The position numbers were made by a program, and so were the translations under genes. Positions 18,650 to 27,312 of a stretch of DNA of 64,000 nucleotides are shown in pieces; position 1 is the stretch's first letter; each line of letters opens with the position of its first letter. Origin of the DNA: UBA5314 sp040217815 (GTDB taxonomy: Bacteria > Bacillota > Syntrophomonadia > Syntrophomonadales > Syntrophomonadaceae); assembly GCA_040217815.1 (NCBI GenBank), contig JBEHWI010000001.1, positions 62,001 to 126,000 of the forward strand, given 5' to 3'. Under the pieces are notes generated by a model, which was not told the DNA's origin, did no database searches, and was given only the letters and a program-made list of their open reading frames with translations.

Positions 18650-18844
18650 TCACGGTTTTAGGTTGCTATAATATTGTTTCCTGAACTTTATTATATCGGC
18701 AAAAATGCTTTTAGTGGACTCTTTTACCACAAATTTCTTACCAGTTGTCAAAGTAATTACCGTATCCGGGGTTTCTTCAATGTGTTCGATCAGATCGACA
18801 TTTATAGCCATCTTCTCTCCATTCAGCCGGGTAACACCTATCAT
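18650..18844 (-). CDS. flbD: Flagellar protein FlbD
   Basis: A 64-residue protein of the FlbD/SwrD family, short and basic, starting MIGVTRLNGEKMAINVDLIE and continuing through the conserved ETPDTVITLTTGKKFVV stretch. In Bacillus the family member SwrD raises swarming motor power. I took the ATG at 18844 because AGGTGAGG lies just upstream and the result matches the family N-terminus. The longer frame starts inside a hairpin-proximal region and adds only MRGEE. Confidence 0.9.
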   Translation of the reverse strand: MIGVTRLNGEKMAINVDLIEHIEETPDTVITLTTGKKFVVKESTKSIFADIIKFRKQYYSNLKP

Positions 18845-18859
18845 CTCCTCACCTCTCAT

Positions 18860-18890
18860 TTCCCCGGGGGGTTATAAGCCCCCGGGGGAA
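18860..18890. other. GC-rich hairpin between flgE and flbD
   Basis: Inverted arms at 18860-18871 (ttccccgggggg) and 18879-18890 (cccccgggggaa) pair over 11 bp with one bulged base around an 8-nt loop. The hairpin lies just after the flgE stop and before the flbD ribosome site. No T-tract follows on either strand, so it does not look like a terminator. An intra-operon RNA stability or processing element is possible. Confidence 0.6.
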
Positions 18891-18895
18891 TGCCC

Positions 18896-20284
18896 TTAAC
18901 GTTTAAGGTTGGCCAACTCCTGGAGCATCTCATCGGAGGTGGTTATAATTCTTGAATTGGCAGTAAATCCGCGTTCTACAATAATCATATTTGTCAGTTC
19001 CTCAGACAGATCCACGTTGGACATCTCCAGGCTGCTGGGTAAAATGGCGCCCATACCTCCTGCACTGGGAGCACCAACCATGGCGTCACCGGAGTTGGTT
19101 GAAGTAACAAACTGGTTGCCTCCCACCTGCTGCAGACCGGATGGATTGCGGAAATTGGCCAGGGCCACCCGGGCCAGGCTCTTTAACTGACCGTTGTCAT
19201 ACTGACCGCTGATCACTCCATCCGAGCCGACTGAGAGGCTCTGCAGGGATCCGGTGGGCAGGCCGTTCTGGCTCTCAATCTGAACCGTGGAATCGGTATT
19301 GTACTGGAGGAGTGAATTAAGATCAACTTTTATTGTGACATCATCAGCTCCCAATGCCGCTCGGCTTATCGTAAATGACATACTGGAAGCATTATCTGCA
19401 GTCGGAGTCGTCACCAATTTGCCTTTGGAGTCAAAATTTATATTCGTATACCTTATAACGTCAGGATTGGTTGTTGGACTGGCCCCGGGAGTAACCACCT
19501 CTACAGTTCCATCCATTTTTCCGTCGGAATTAGCATCGCCGCTAAATTCCGGATCCATGGATACATCACAGTTCCAACTGGTGGTTGGAGTTGCAGAAGT
19601 GTCGGTTGTTTTAAAGAATCTAAAATAGAGAATTCCCTTGTTTCCAAGCGAATCGTAAAATTCTTTGGTGACCGTCTCCGAGGTGTCGTCAGCAGGTATT
19701 CCTGCAGCCATATCAAAACCGGCATCAACGCTATTGGCCGCGGTCTCGGAATCCAAATTGCCGGTTACACCCATCGTACTGGTGGCCTTGGGAGCCATCA
19801 GGTTGTAGGCGGCAATATTTACACCGGTTACCTTGGATACGCTGGCGTCGATGTTGCCGTCGGCATCCGCCAGCCAGCCCTGTACAATCCCCCCGTCAGA
19901 AGTGACCAGATTGCCTAATTTGTCAAAACTGAAAGCTCCAGACCGCGTGTAGGAAGTCTCTCCATTGGTCTTGACGATAAAGTAGCCGTTGCCGTCAATA
20001 GCCATATCGGTCAAGCGGCTGCTGGACTGGGCAGTGGCTCCGGTATGTACCTGGTCGACGGCCGAAACCGCCATGCCCATGCCCACTCCCATCGGGTTGG
20101 TCCCGCCTGTGCTATCGGTAGGGGCTGCCCCACCGCGCATGGCCTGATACAAGGTATCCTGAAATACGACCCGGCTCCTTTTAAAGCCAGGCGTGTTGAC
20201 ATTGGCCATGTTATTACCTATTACGTCCATGGCCATCTGCATGTTCTTTAATCCACTAACACCTGAAAACATGGAACGCATCAT
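18896..20284 (-). CDS. flgE: Flagellar hook protein FlgE
   Basis: A 462-residue hook subunit. The N-terminal rod/hook motif (MFSGVSGLKNMQMAMDVIGNN, then ANVNTPGFKRSR) and the C-terminal motif (ELTNMIIVERGFTANSRIITTSDEML) form the helical D0 core. The centre (about 90-390) is the variable surface domain rich in Ser, Thr, Asp and Gly. Start ATG 20284 is 10 nt after AGGAGG. The hook cap gene flgD and the ruler gene fliK are immediately upstream in the operon. Confidence 0.95.
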   Translation of the reverse strand: MMRSMFSGVSGLKNMQMAMDVIGNNMANVNTPGFKRSRVVFQDTLYQAMRGGAAPTDSTGGTNPMGVGMGMAVSAVDQVHTGATAQSSSRLTDMAIDGNGYFIVKTNGETSYTRSGAFSFDKLGNLVTSDGGIVQGWLADADGNIDASVSKVTGVNIAAYNLMAPKATSTMGVTGNLDSETAANSVDAGFDMAAGIPADDTSETVTKEFYDSLGNKGILYFRFFKTTDTSATPTTSWNCDVSMDPEFSGDANSDGKMDGTVEVVTPGASPTTNPDVIRYTNINFDSKGKLVTTPTADNASSMSFTISRAALGADDVTIKVDLNSLLQYNTDSTVQIESQNGLPTGSLQSLSVGSDGVISGQYDNGQLKSLARVALANFRNPSGLQQVGGNQFVTSTNSGDAMVGAPSAGGMGAILPSSLEMSNVDLSEELTNMIIVERGFTANSRIITTSDEMLQELANLKR

Positions 20285-20363
20285 GTCCCATCAACCTCCT
20301 AAATCATCGGTGGGATGCAGCAGTCGTTTTGCATCCCGGAGCCTCCTCCAAGAGGTCCGGCTC

Positions 20364-20753
20364 CTATACTATTACAGCACTGTCAATATTGGTGAAGACA
20401 TTCTCCCGCAAGCTGTTGCCGTCCACTGCTGTCACAACCGTGTTGTTTTTTACACTCACCACCAGGGCCAAATCATTCTCGTTCATAAGGATCAAGGAAT
20501 CCCTCGCTCCCTTTTCCCGGGCTTGAGAAACTGCTTGATTGAGTTTGCTCATGTCCTCGGTGCTTAAAGAGATATTGCGCGCCTGCAGCCTCTCCTGAGC
20601 ATGCCTGGAAAAGCGCAGTTCTGGGGCCATCTTTTGTTCGAGGATGTTTTGAAAGCTGGCACTGCCAGTCCTGGTCTGACTCTGCGAAGCCTTTGTTTTA
20701 TTGGTTTGTACAGGTTGAATTGGCTGCTGCGGAAATACTATTCTCTGATCCAT
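20364..20753 (-). CDS. Flagellar operon protein of the TIGR02530 type
   Basis: A 129-residue protein of a conserved Firmicute family found between flgD and flgE, function not established. The C-terminal half carries the recognisable FSRHAQERLQARNISLS segment and the DSLILMNENDLALVVSVKN strand region. The N-terminal third is Gln-rich and probably disordered. Start ATG 20753 follows AGGTG by 6 nt; a GTG three codons earlier is part of that ribosome site, so I did not use it. Confidence 0.85.
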   Translation of the reverse strand: MDQRIVFPQQPIQPVQTNKTKASQSQTRTGSASFQNILEQKMAPELRFSRHAQERLQARNISLSTEDMSKLNQAVSQAREKGARDSLILMNENDLALVVSVKNNTVVTAVDGNSLRENVFTNIDSAVIV

Positions 20754-20769
20754 TTGCTTCACCTGCCTG

Positions 20770-21363
20770 TTATGCCCCAGTCACTGTTTCTGCGGCATCG
20801 TTATTGGTTCCCGTATCTGTTTCAGAATTACTCCGAAGCTGTGCAAGAATCTGACTTAAAAGAGTAGCCTCCCGATCTTGGGCAGATGTTCCCATACCTA
20901 CGATGCTGCTCTGCTCAATCTCCTGACCGTCAATGTAATATGTTGCAGCTCCATCACTGATGTTTACCGAAGATATCACTCCGCTGAGGTATTTATCATC
21001 GTCACCGGTAGCATCAGGATTCTCATACACAACCGTGCGGCCTATCATGCTTCCCGCCTGCTGCAACAGCATATTGGGCACAATGCTGTCAGTTATAGTT
21101 GTAGTCAATGACTTAAAACTTTCGTTCAGGTTCTGCATCTGCTCCAGCGAACTAAAGGACGCCATCTGTGCAATCTGTTCCGTTGAATCGGTAGGATTCA
21201 ACGGGTCCTGATTCTGCAATTGAGTGCAAAGGAGCTTTAAAAAAGCATCTTTATCCAGTTCACCCGTACTGCTTGAACTTGTTGAACTACTGGAACTTGA
21301 AGTGGTTGACGACGCCGCTGAAGTACCACTGTAAACCATTCCCGTCATAGGATCTACGTACAT
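20770..21363 (-). CDS. flgD: Flagellar hook capping protein FlgD
   Basis: A 197-residue scaffold that caps the growing hook. The conserved N-terminal block LDKDAFLKLLCTQLQNQDPL, followed by the TEQIAQMASFSSLEQMQNL stretch, lies at about 38-80, preceded by a Ser/Thr-rich linker (about 15-35). The small C-terminal domain is shorter than in enterobacteria and ends in an acidic tail. Start ATG 21363 is preceded by AGGAGGTGAGACA. Confidence 0.94.
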   Translation of the reverse strand: MYVDPMTGMVYSGTSAASSTTSSSSSSTSSSSTGELDKDAFLKLLCTQLQNQDPLNPTDSTEQIAQMASFSSLEQMQNLNESFKSLTTTITDSIVPNMLLQQAGSMIGRTVVYENPDATGDDDKYLSGVISSVNISDGAATYYIDGQEIEQSSIVGMGTSAQDREATLLSQILAQLRSNSETDTGTNNDAAETVTGA

Positions 21364-21374
21364 TGTCTCACCTC

Positions 21375-22841
21375 CTAAACTAGAAAATTATAACCGTCGT
21401 TGGTTTCTACCGTATCATAGGCGCCGCTCTGAACCGAGCTCACTGGCTGGCTGGCGATCGGTGCAATTTCGTCTTCGGAATCAGAGAAGCCGAAAACCGG
21501 AATTCCCCGTGGCTGCTGCCACAGGTCCTGCCTTCCCCCCGGATCGCTCATCATGCCTCCGCTGTCAAGCTGCACGTTTACTTCGGTCCGGTCTACCTTC
21601 ATACCCTGAGCCTCCAGGTTATGGCGAAGAGCCTGTATATTCTGTTCCAAAACATTTTTAACCTGCTGGCTGCTGGTGGAAAAATGGGCCGTAACCGTTC
21701 CAGCCTCGTCAACCGCTATCTTGATGGTCATCTTGCCCAGGAAACCCGGTTTTAACTGCAACGTCATTTCAGAGCTATTATCCTTGATCATAACCTCTGC
21801 TTTTTTTACCACCTGATCCATCAAATCCTTGGGATCAACCACCGGGCTGTTTTGAACACTGGTCGGAACATTGCGGACCTGCATTTTGGGAATCTCCACT
21901 TCAACCTGCTGCAGTACCGGCGAATACGTAGTATCTTCTCCATCGCTTGAAGACGGTTGTTGCCCTTCAGCTTGATTGCTGTCTTGGGCCGGACGCACCA
22001 CCGAAACCCTGTGACTTTCGAATTCAGCCAGTTTTTTACCTGTAGCACTGCCAGCATCTGCTTCGGTCTTCTTTATGGTTTTATCATCCATAACCTGGAC
22101 CTGGTTCTCCAGTTGGCTTGCTTCCCGACCAACTCCCAGTCTGTCTACGGTCTGGGCCCGCGTATCGGCAGGGGCGGTTTTCCCAGCGTTCTCCATTTCT
22201 GCTGCTGAAGCTTGTATGGCTTCATCATTTACCACCAATATGGCTGCTTGGGGTTCCCTCGACAGTTGAGTAGCGGGGCTGTCTGTTTGGGCAGTATTGA
22301 CCGCTTCGATCGTCCGGCCGACCAGTTGGGGCATTTCCAGGTTGGTATTAGATGACAACCGGATCTCCGAGTTGGAACGATCATTTACTACAGCACCGCC
22401 TGCTCCCGCCTGAATCTCCTGTTGCAATGGGTTTGAATCAACTTTGACCAGCCCGATAAACGGTATGGCCATAACTTGCGCCATAACTGTGCCGGTTGAG
22501 GTGCTGCCTTGATCGTCAGTCCCAGAGGTGTTATCGCCTGTCGTTTCAGTCTTATTATTTTCATCACACTTAACTTCAGAAGACTGGTCTTTTAGCTGTT
22601 CAACCTGATTTTCTTCCGTTTGGCCGGTTTCTGCTTTCACCGGATCCGATTTTTCCTGGACCTCGCTGCTGGACGGCGAGTTGTCCCTGGGTACCTGGCA
22701 GGCCTTCTTTAAGTGTTTTTCGAAACTGCTCCGGGTCGGGGAGGAATCCCTTACGCTTTTACTGCTTTGATTAGCCAAAACCACTCCCGCCTCTACTGGG
22801 GCTGCTGTGGCCGCCAACATTGTTGCCTGAACACCATTCAA
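21375..22841 (-). CDS. fliK: Flagellar hook-length control protein FliK
   Basis: A 488-residue ruler protein. The first about 340 residues are low-complexity (Ser, Gln, Thr, Glu-rich) and poorly conserved, as expected for the secreted measuring region. The C-terminal domain near 345-435 has the family signature MTLQLKPGFLGKMTIKI followed by an LEQNIQALRHNLEAQG helix, the part that triggers FlhB. The start is TTG at 22841 with AAGGAGGTGA about 10 nt upstream; an ATG seven codons later is the alternative. Confidence 0.9.
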   Translation of the reverse strand: MNGVQATMLAATAAPVEAGVVLANQSSKSVRDSSPTRSSFEKHLKKACQVPRDNSPSSSEVQEKSDPVKAETGQTEENQVEQLKDQSSEVKCDENNKTETTGDNTSGTDDQGSTSTGTVMAQVMAIPFIGLVKVDSNPLQQEIQAGAGGAVVNDRSNSEIRLSSNTNLEMPQLVGRTIEAVNTAQTDSPATQLSREPQAAILVVNDEAIQASAAEMENAGKTAPADTRAQTVDRLGVGREASQLENQVQVMDDKTIKKTEADAGSATGKKLAEFESHRVSVVRPAQDSNQAEGQQPSSSDGEDTTYSPVLQQVEVEIPKMQVRNVPTSVQNSPVVDPKDLMDQVVKKAEVMIKDNSSEMTLQLKPGFLGKMTIKIAVDEAGTVTAHFSTSSQQVKNVLEQNIQALRHNLEAQGMKVDRTEVNVQLDSGGMMSDPGGRQDLWQQPRGIPVFGFSDSEDEIAPIASQPVSSVQSGAYDTVETNDGYNFLV

Positions 22842-22882
22842 TCCTTTTTCACCTCCTTCCAGAAAAGCAATGTATGATGAAG

Positions 22883-23440
22883 CTACCCCCCACTTGGAGC
22901 GGTAACCAACATCTCACGACTGATTTGAACTGCTTTATCCCGATCCATATTCTGCAGAATTGAAGCTACAGCATCGGCATTCATTTCTTGCAGAATGCCG
23001 ATGGCGTCTTTGCTGTCAAGACGTGCAAGAATGTCAGCGGCATCCTTACTATTCATTTCCGCAAAATACTTGGCCATGTCTTTGTAAGAAGCCTTTTTCG
23101 CTCCTGACTGGCCCTTGGCATCATTCAGTTCTTTATTCAATTTGGCCACTTCTGCTTCTAATTGAGTCTGGGGACTGGCTGCTAACTGCTGTTTTACTTT
23201 TGCCAGTTCCTGTTCCTTCTGCGCCAATCCCTTTTTTAATGTATCGTTTTCTTGAGCAAGTTTCTCCAGTTCAGTTTGCGGAGCAGCGGTTTGGTCTTTA
23301 ACTTTGACAAAATTTTTTACAACCGGAATCTTTTGTAGGAGTGAAGGATCCCGATACAGGTTGAATGCTATGACAGCCATGCCCAGAACCAGTAAAATCA
23401 CTAATATTAAACCCGAGCGGGATTTTTTCTTCTCACTCAA
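22883..23440 (-). CDS. YlxF/MotE-like flagellar membrane protein (MgtE N-domain fold)
   Basis: A 185-residue protein with one N-terminal membrane helix (about 10-27), a coiled coil at about 55-110 rich in Gln, Glu, Lys and Leu, and a C-terminal MgtE-N-like domain (YFAEMNSKDAADILARLDSK, then ILQEMNADAVASILQNMD). Homologues sit between fliJ and fliK (ylxF in Bacillus) and resemble MotE stator-associated proteins; the function here is inferred. The start is TTG at 23440 with AGGAGG 8 nt upstream. The intergenic repeat at 23460-23672 lies directly upstream. Confidence 0.82.
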   Translation of the reverse strand: MSEKKKSRSGLILVILLVLGMAVIAFNLYRDPSLLQKIPVVKNFVKVKDQTAAPQTELEKLAQENDTLKKGLAQKEQELAKVKQQLAASPQTQLEAEVAKLNKELNDAKGQSGAKKASYKDMAKYFAEMNSKDAADILARLDSKDAIGILQEMNADAVASILQNMDRDKAVQISREMLVTAPSGG

Positions 23441-23459
23441 CCGTTATCCTCCTCGCGCC

Positions 23460-23672
23460 AGTAGTTTGTAACATCTAAAAGTTTAGTTTATCCGCCGAGA
23501 TAAATTTTCGCAGGGGGCGGCGTCGGACGGCTCCTTGGCCTCCTGCCACCGCCGCACTAACCCGTCCATGGGTGTCGAATGAGCAATACTGGACGTATTG
23601 CGATTGACGACAACAAATCCCTGCGGAAATTTGGCCGGCGGGAAATTAAAGTTTTAGGTGTTACAGACTACT
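23460..23672 (+). repeat. Inverted-arm intergenic repeat, copy A
   Basis: A 213-bp element filling the gap between fliJ and the ylxF-like gene. Outer arms at 23460-23515 and 23619-23672 match each other as inverted repeats over about 54 positions with roughly ten mismatches and a 2-nt gap; both begin AGTAGTYTGTAAC. The core (cggctccttggcctcctgcc at 23528-23547, then aatactggacgtattgcgat at 23585-23604) is shared with copies B and C. It starts 12 nt after the fliJ stop. It lacks the ATGCC-GGCAT stem-loop of copies B and C. Confidence 0.9.
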
Positions 23673-23684
23673 AACTATCAATGG

Positions 23685-24173
23685 TTAAAGATAATTCTTC
23701 CCGGCGGCTTCGTCGCCCCGTTCATCCTCCATGCTTTTGCGGTAATGGGTGCTGATGGCAACCTCGTCTATGACCTTTTGCTCTTCCAGGCTCAATTCAT
23801 GCAGGTATTCCTGCCATTCCTTTTCCCGCAGGCGCTCCAGCGACTGGCTTTCTTTTTTCCTCTCCAAAAGCATCATGCGGGCATTCTCCACCCGCTCCTG
23901 TGCCCTGGCCAGACGCACCTGCATCTGCCTGACCTGTTTGTGTAATACTGGCAGGTATTCCCTGTGCATCAAAGTCTCTTGCGACATAGGCTGGGCCAGG
24001 CCAAGTTCTCGAACCCGTTCTTCTATACGGGTCAGTTTGTCGTTAAGCTGCACCAGCTGTTCTTCCACACGTTCCTTTTCGGCCATACAAGCCTGCAGTT
24101 CTTCTCTGGCTACCTGCTCACGCCGCAGGCTCACATTTAGACTGGTCTGAAGACGGAATTTAAATGCTTTCAT
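23685..24173 (-). CDS. fliJ: Flagellar export chaperone FliJ
   Basis: A 162-residue, highly charged, almost entirely helical coiled-coil protein. In the export machinery FliJ sits as the stalk inside the FliI ring and contacts FlhA. It starts MKAFKFRLQTSLNVSLRREQ, the usual FliJ opening, and lies 10 nt after fliI. FliJ sequences are weakly conserved; the start motif, composition, length and position carry the call. GAGG precedes the ATG. Confidence 0.9.
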   Translation of the reverse strand: MKAFKFRLQTSLNVSLRREQVAREELQACMAEKERVEEQLVQLNDKLTRIEERVRELGLAQPMSQETLMHREYLPVLHKQVRQMQVRLARAQERVENARMMLLERKKESQSLERLREKEWQEYLHELSLEEQKVIDEVAISTHYRKSMEDERGDEAAGKNYL

Positions 24174-24183
24174 AGCTTATACC

Positions 24184-25506
24184 TCATCTTCGCAGAGCGT
24201 CTTCCAATCTCAACAGGGTGTCGTTAAAATCAGCTTCTTCGTATACATTCTGCCTCAAGAAATCGTGGCACTTGTCTATCAGCATAAGAGCTTCATCAAT
24301 TCGGGTATTGGAGCCCTTCTTGTAGGCTCCGATATCGATAAGATCCCTGGCCTCCTCATAGGTGGAGAGAATCTGACGAAAGCGCTTCGCCTGCTCCATG
24401 TGTTCAGGACTGGTAATGTCGATCATTACCCGGCTAATACTGTGCCCTATATCAATAGCTGGATACATATTACGGGTAGCCAGGGCACGGCTCAATATCA
24501 AATGGCCGTCAACTATACCGCGAACCGCGTCGGTAATTGGTTCGTTCATATCATCACCTTCTACCAGTACCGTATAGAGGCCGGTTATACTCCCAGTTTC
24601 GGCAGTTCCCGCCCGCTCCAGCAACCTGGGCAAAAGGGCAAACACGGAAGGCGTAAACCCGCGGGTTGCCGGCGGTTCTCCTATAGCCAGTCCCACTTCC
24701 CTTTGAGCCAAGGCAAAACGGGTCAATGAGTCCATCAAAAACAAAACATCCATTCCCTGGTCTCGAAAGTATTCAGCAATGCTCGTTGCAACAAAAGCTC
24801 CCCGGAGCCTGATCAGGGCAGGTTGGTCCGAAGTAGCCACTATAACAACCGACCTCCTGAGCCCTGCGTCCCCCAGATCGCGCTCCAGGAATTCGCGAAC
24901 TTCGCGTCCTCTTTCGCCAATAAGGGCAATTACATTTATATCCGCGTTGGTGTTGCGGGCAATCATTCCAATAAGGGTGCTCTTTCCCACCCCGCTGCCG
25001 GCAAAAAAGCCCATACGCTGACCTCTGCCTATGGTGGTTAATCCATCAATGGCTCTAACCCCCACCGATAGGACTTCCGCTATACGGGTTCTTTTCAATG
25101 GATTGGGAGGCTGGTTCATAACCGGATAGTTGATTTCTGAATTAATTCGTCCTTTTCCATCCAGCGGCTGACCCAGTCCATCAAGCACCCGTCCCCGCAG
25201 TTCCATGCCCACTTTAACCCGCATGGTAGTTCCTGTGGCCAGCAGTTCACTGCCCGGTCCAATACCCTCAAGCTCTCCCAGGGGCATTAAAAGGATTCGG
25301 TTGTTTCTAAAACCAACTACCTCAGAAGGAACCAGTTGACGATCATTGGTCTGGATATAGCACAATTCTCCCAGGCTCAGGCGAGGTCCGGTAGCTTCCA
25401 TGGTCAGTCCGATAACTTGCGATATCCTGCCCTTGAGCTGGCAGGTCTGAACCTTTTCAACCGTATCAATCAGACTGCCCAGTTCAAATGTTTTCGCTGA
25501 AGTCAT
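24184..25506 (-). CDS. fliI: Flagellum-specific ATPase FliI
   Basis: A 440-residue F1-like ATPase that energises substrate unfolding and release for flagellar export. Walker A AGSGVGKST lies at about 169-177. GERGREVREFLERDLG and Walker B DVLFLMDSLTRFA follow, with the family signature PSVFALLPRLLERAG. Two starts are possible: ATG at 25506 (used here; 9-11 nt from AGGATG) and GTG at 25512. The gene overlaps the end of fliH by about 23 nt. Confidence 0.96.
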   Translation of the reverse strand: MTSAKTFELGSLIDTVEKVQTCQLKGRISQVIGLTMEATGPRLSLGELCYIQTNDRQLVPSEVVGFRNNRILLMPLGELEGIGPGSELLATGTTMRVKVGMELRGRVLDGLGQPLDGKGRINSEINYPVMNQPPNPLKRTRIAEVLSVGVRAIDGLTTIGRGQRMGFFAGSGVGKSTLIGMIARNTNADINVIALIGERGREVREFLERDLGDAGLRRSVVIVATSDQPALIRLRGAFVATSIAEYFRDQGMDVLFLMDSLTRFALAQREVGLAIGEPPATRGFTPSVFALLPRLLERAGTAETGSITGLYTVLVEGDDMNEPITDAVRGIVDGHLILSRALATRNMYPAIDIGHSISRVMIDITSPEHMEQAKRFRQILSTYEEARDLIDIGAYKKGSNTRIDEALMLIDKCHDFLRQNVYEEADFNDTLLRLEDALRR

Positions 25507-26305
25507 CTGCACTCACATCCTGTAAAGCCTGTTCGACTTTAGCAATACGGGTGTCCAACTTGGCATCAACCACGCCCTGATCACTCTCTATCACACATCC
25601 GCCAATTCCCACCCGGGCATCAGCCACCAGGGCGTTGGCCAGATCCTGTTTTTCCATCTCCGAAATTTCTTCTCTGGCCAGGCCGTCCAGAGCGGATTCA
25701 ATTTCTTCGGGGTTTACATAAACGCGAAAATTGCCAGGCTGATCCAGTAAATTTATAGCTTCCCGAATTACACTGATAATAACTTGCGGATTGGTGTTTA
25801 CTTCGGTACTGATAACCCGTTTGGCCACTGCGATGGCTAAACGAGCCATATCAGTCGTGCTTGATTCCATCAATTTTACTTTGTTGCGCCGGGCTTCCTC
25901 AAGGATCTGCTGGCACTGTTCCATGGCCATCTGCCGATCAGCTTCGATTTCTTGGTGGGCTTCCCGGAGCCCATTCTCATAGCCTTCCTTCTGTGCCTGG
26001 ATTCTTATTTCTTCGGCTTCTTTTTGAGCCTGAGTTTTCAAAACCTCTGCATCTTCCTGGGCATCCTCCAAAATGCTTCTTGCATCCTGGGCGGCTTTTT
26101 CCATCAGGTCCTTGACCATGGCTTCAGTTTCCATAACAATATTGGCCATCTCGTCTCTTATCCGCCCCGGATCAAGGCTCAAATCAGGGACCGGGGCAGC
26201 TTCAGGCATAACATCGACCATAACCATCCGGGGAGGTGGACTGATTATGAGTGGCTCGGTAATGGTTAGATCAAACCTTTTTATCACCTTAGACAATAAT
26301 CTCAT
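25484..26305 (-). CDS. fliH: Flagellar assembly protein FliH
   Basis: A 273-residue stator-like partner of FliI. An acidic helical middle with many Ala, Glu and Gln residues (about 60-150) forms a coiled coil, followed by the FliH/YscL C-terminal domain with VAKRVISTEVNTNPQVIISV and the GIGGCVIESDQGVVDAKLD segment resembling V/F-type ATPase stalk subunits. I chose the ATG at 26305 (MRLLSKVIK) because GGTGGAGGAG precedes it. A frame from 26326 would extend into fliG. Confidence 0.93.
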   Translation of the reverse strand: MRLLSKVIKRFDLTITEPLIISPPPRMVMVDVMPEAAPVPDLSLDPGRIRDEMANIVMETEAMVKDLMEKAAQDARSILEDAQEDAEVLKTQAQKEAEEIRIQAQKEGYENGLREAHQEIEADRQMAMEQCQQILEEARRNKVKLMESSTTDMARLAIAVAKRVISTEVNTNPQVIISVIREAINLLDQPGNFRVYVNPEEIESALDGLAREEISEMEKQDLANALVADARVGIGGCVIESDQGVVDAKLDTRIAKVEQALQDVSADDFSENI

Positions 26306-27302
26306 CTCCTCCACCCCGGGCAACAACTATCTCACCGGTTTCTTCCAAACGACGAATAATATTGACGATTCTCTGCTGGGCTTCTTCCACATCACGCAAC
26401 CGGACCGGGCCCATAAATTGAATGTCATCTTTGAGCATTTCCGAAGCCCGGCTGGACATATTGCCAAATACCTTTTGAGTAACCTCGCTGCTGGCGCCTT
26501 TCAAGGCCAGGGCCAGATCATGGGATTCAACCTCGCGCAGGACACGCTGTACCGAGCGGTCGTCTATCATGACAATGTCTTCGAATACAAACATTAATTT
26601 CTTGATCTGTTCGGCCAGTTCCGGATCCTGAACTTCCATGGCCTCCATGATGGTTTTTTCAGTGCTCCTGTCCACCCGGTTCAAGATATCCACTACCGCT
26701 TTGACCCCGCCGGCTATACTCAGTTCCTGCGGAGCCAGTGAAGAGAGCTTTCTTTCTAATACTCTCTCCACTTCCTTGATCACATCGGGGGAGGTGGTAT
26801 CCATAAGGGCGATTCTTTTGGCAACGTCTGACTGCCGGTCAGGAGGCAGGGCGGATAGTATCAAAGAAGCCTTTTCAGCCTCCAAATAAGCCAGAATCAG
26901 AGCTATAGTCTGGGGATGTTCCGACTGAATGAAATTTAATAATTGTGATGGTTCGGTCTTGCGCATAAAATCGAAAGGGCGCACCTGCAGAGAAGCAGAT
27001 ATACGGGACAGGATTTCAACGGTCTTGTCCGCTCCGTAGGCCTTTTCCAACACCTCTTTGGCGTAGTTTATACCCCCCTGGCTAATGTACTGCTGAGCCA
27101 GGCACATCTCAAAGAATTCCCGGTTAAGAGAGTCCAGCCTCTCCGTCGACACCTGACGAACACTGGCTATTTCCAGGGTGAGTTGTTCAACTTCCTCTTC
27201 ACTCATAAACTGGAATATCCGGGCTGATTTTTCCGGTCCTAATGCGATGAGAAAATTGGCCGCCTTTTGCCGTCCCGTAAGAGGTTTTTTAGTTGTAGAC
27301 AA
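26289..27302 (-). CDS. fliG: Flagellar motor switch protein FliG
   Basis: A 337-residue rotor protein that contacts the stator. Conserved motifs include the N-terminal LTGRQKAANFLIALG, the middle QSEHPQTIALILAYLE, and the C-terminal torque domain with FVFEDIVMIDDRSVQRVLREVE and NMSSRASEMLKDDIQ. The start is TTG at 27302 with GGTGAGGAT just upstream. It lies 11 nt after fliF and overlaps the fliH start region. Confidence 0.96.
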   Translation of the reverse strand: MSTTKKPLTGRQKAANFLIALGPEKSARIFQFMSEEEVEQLTLEIASVRQVSTERLDSLNREFFEMCLAQQYISQGGINYAKEVLEKAYGADKTVEILSRISASLQVRPFDFMRKTEPSQLLNFIQSEHPQTIALILAYLEAEKASLILSALPPDRQSDVAKRIALMDTTSPDVIKEVERVLERKLSSLAPQELSIAGGVKAVVDILNRVDRSTEKTIMEAMEVQDPELAEQIKKLMFVFEDIVMIDDRSVQRVLREVESHDLALALKGASSEVTQKVFGNMSSRASEMLKDDIQFMGPVRLRDVEEAQQRIVNIIRRLEETGEIVVARGGGDEIIV

Positions 27303-27312
27303 ATCCTCACCC

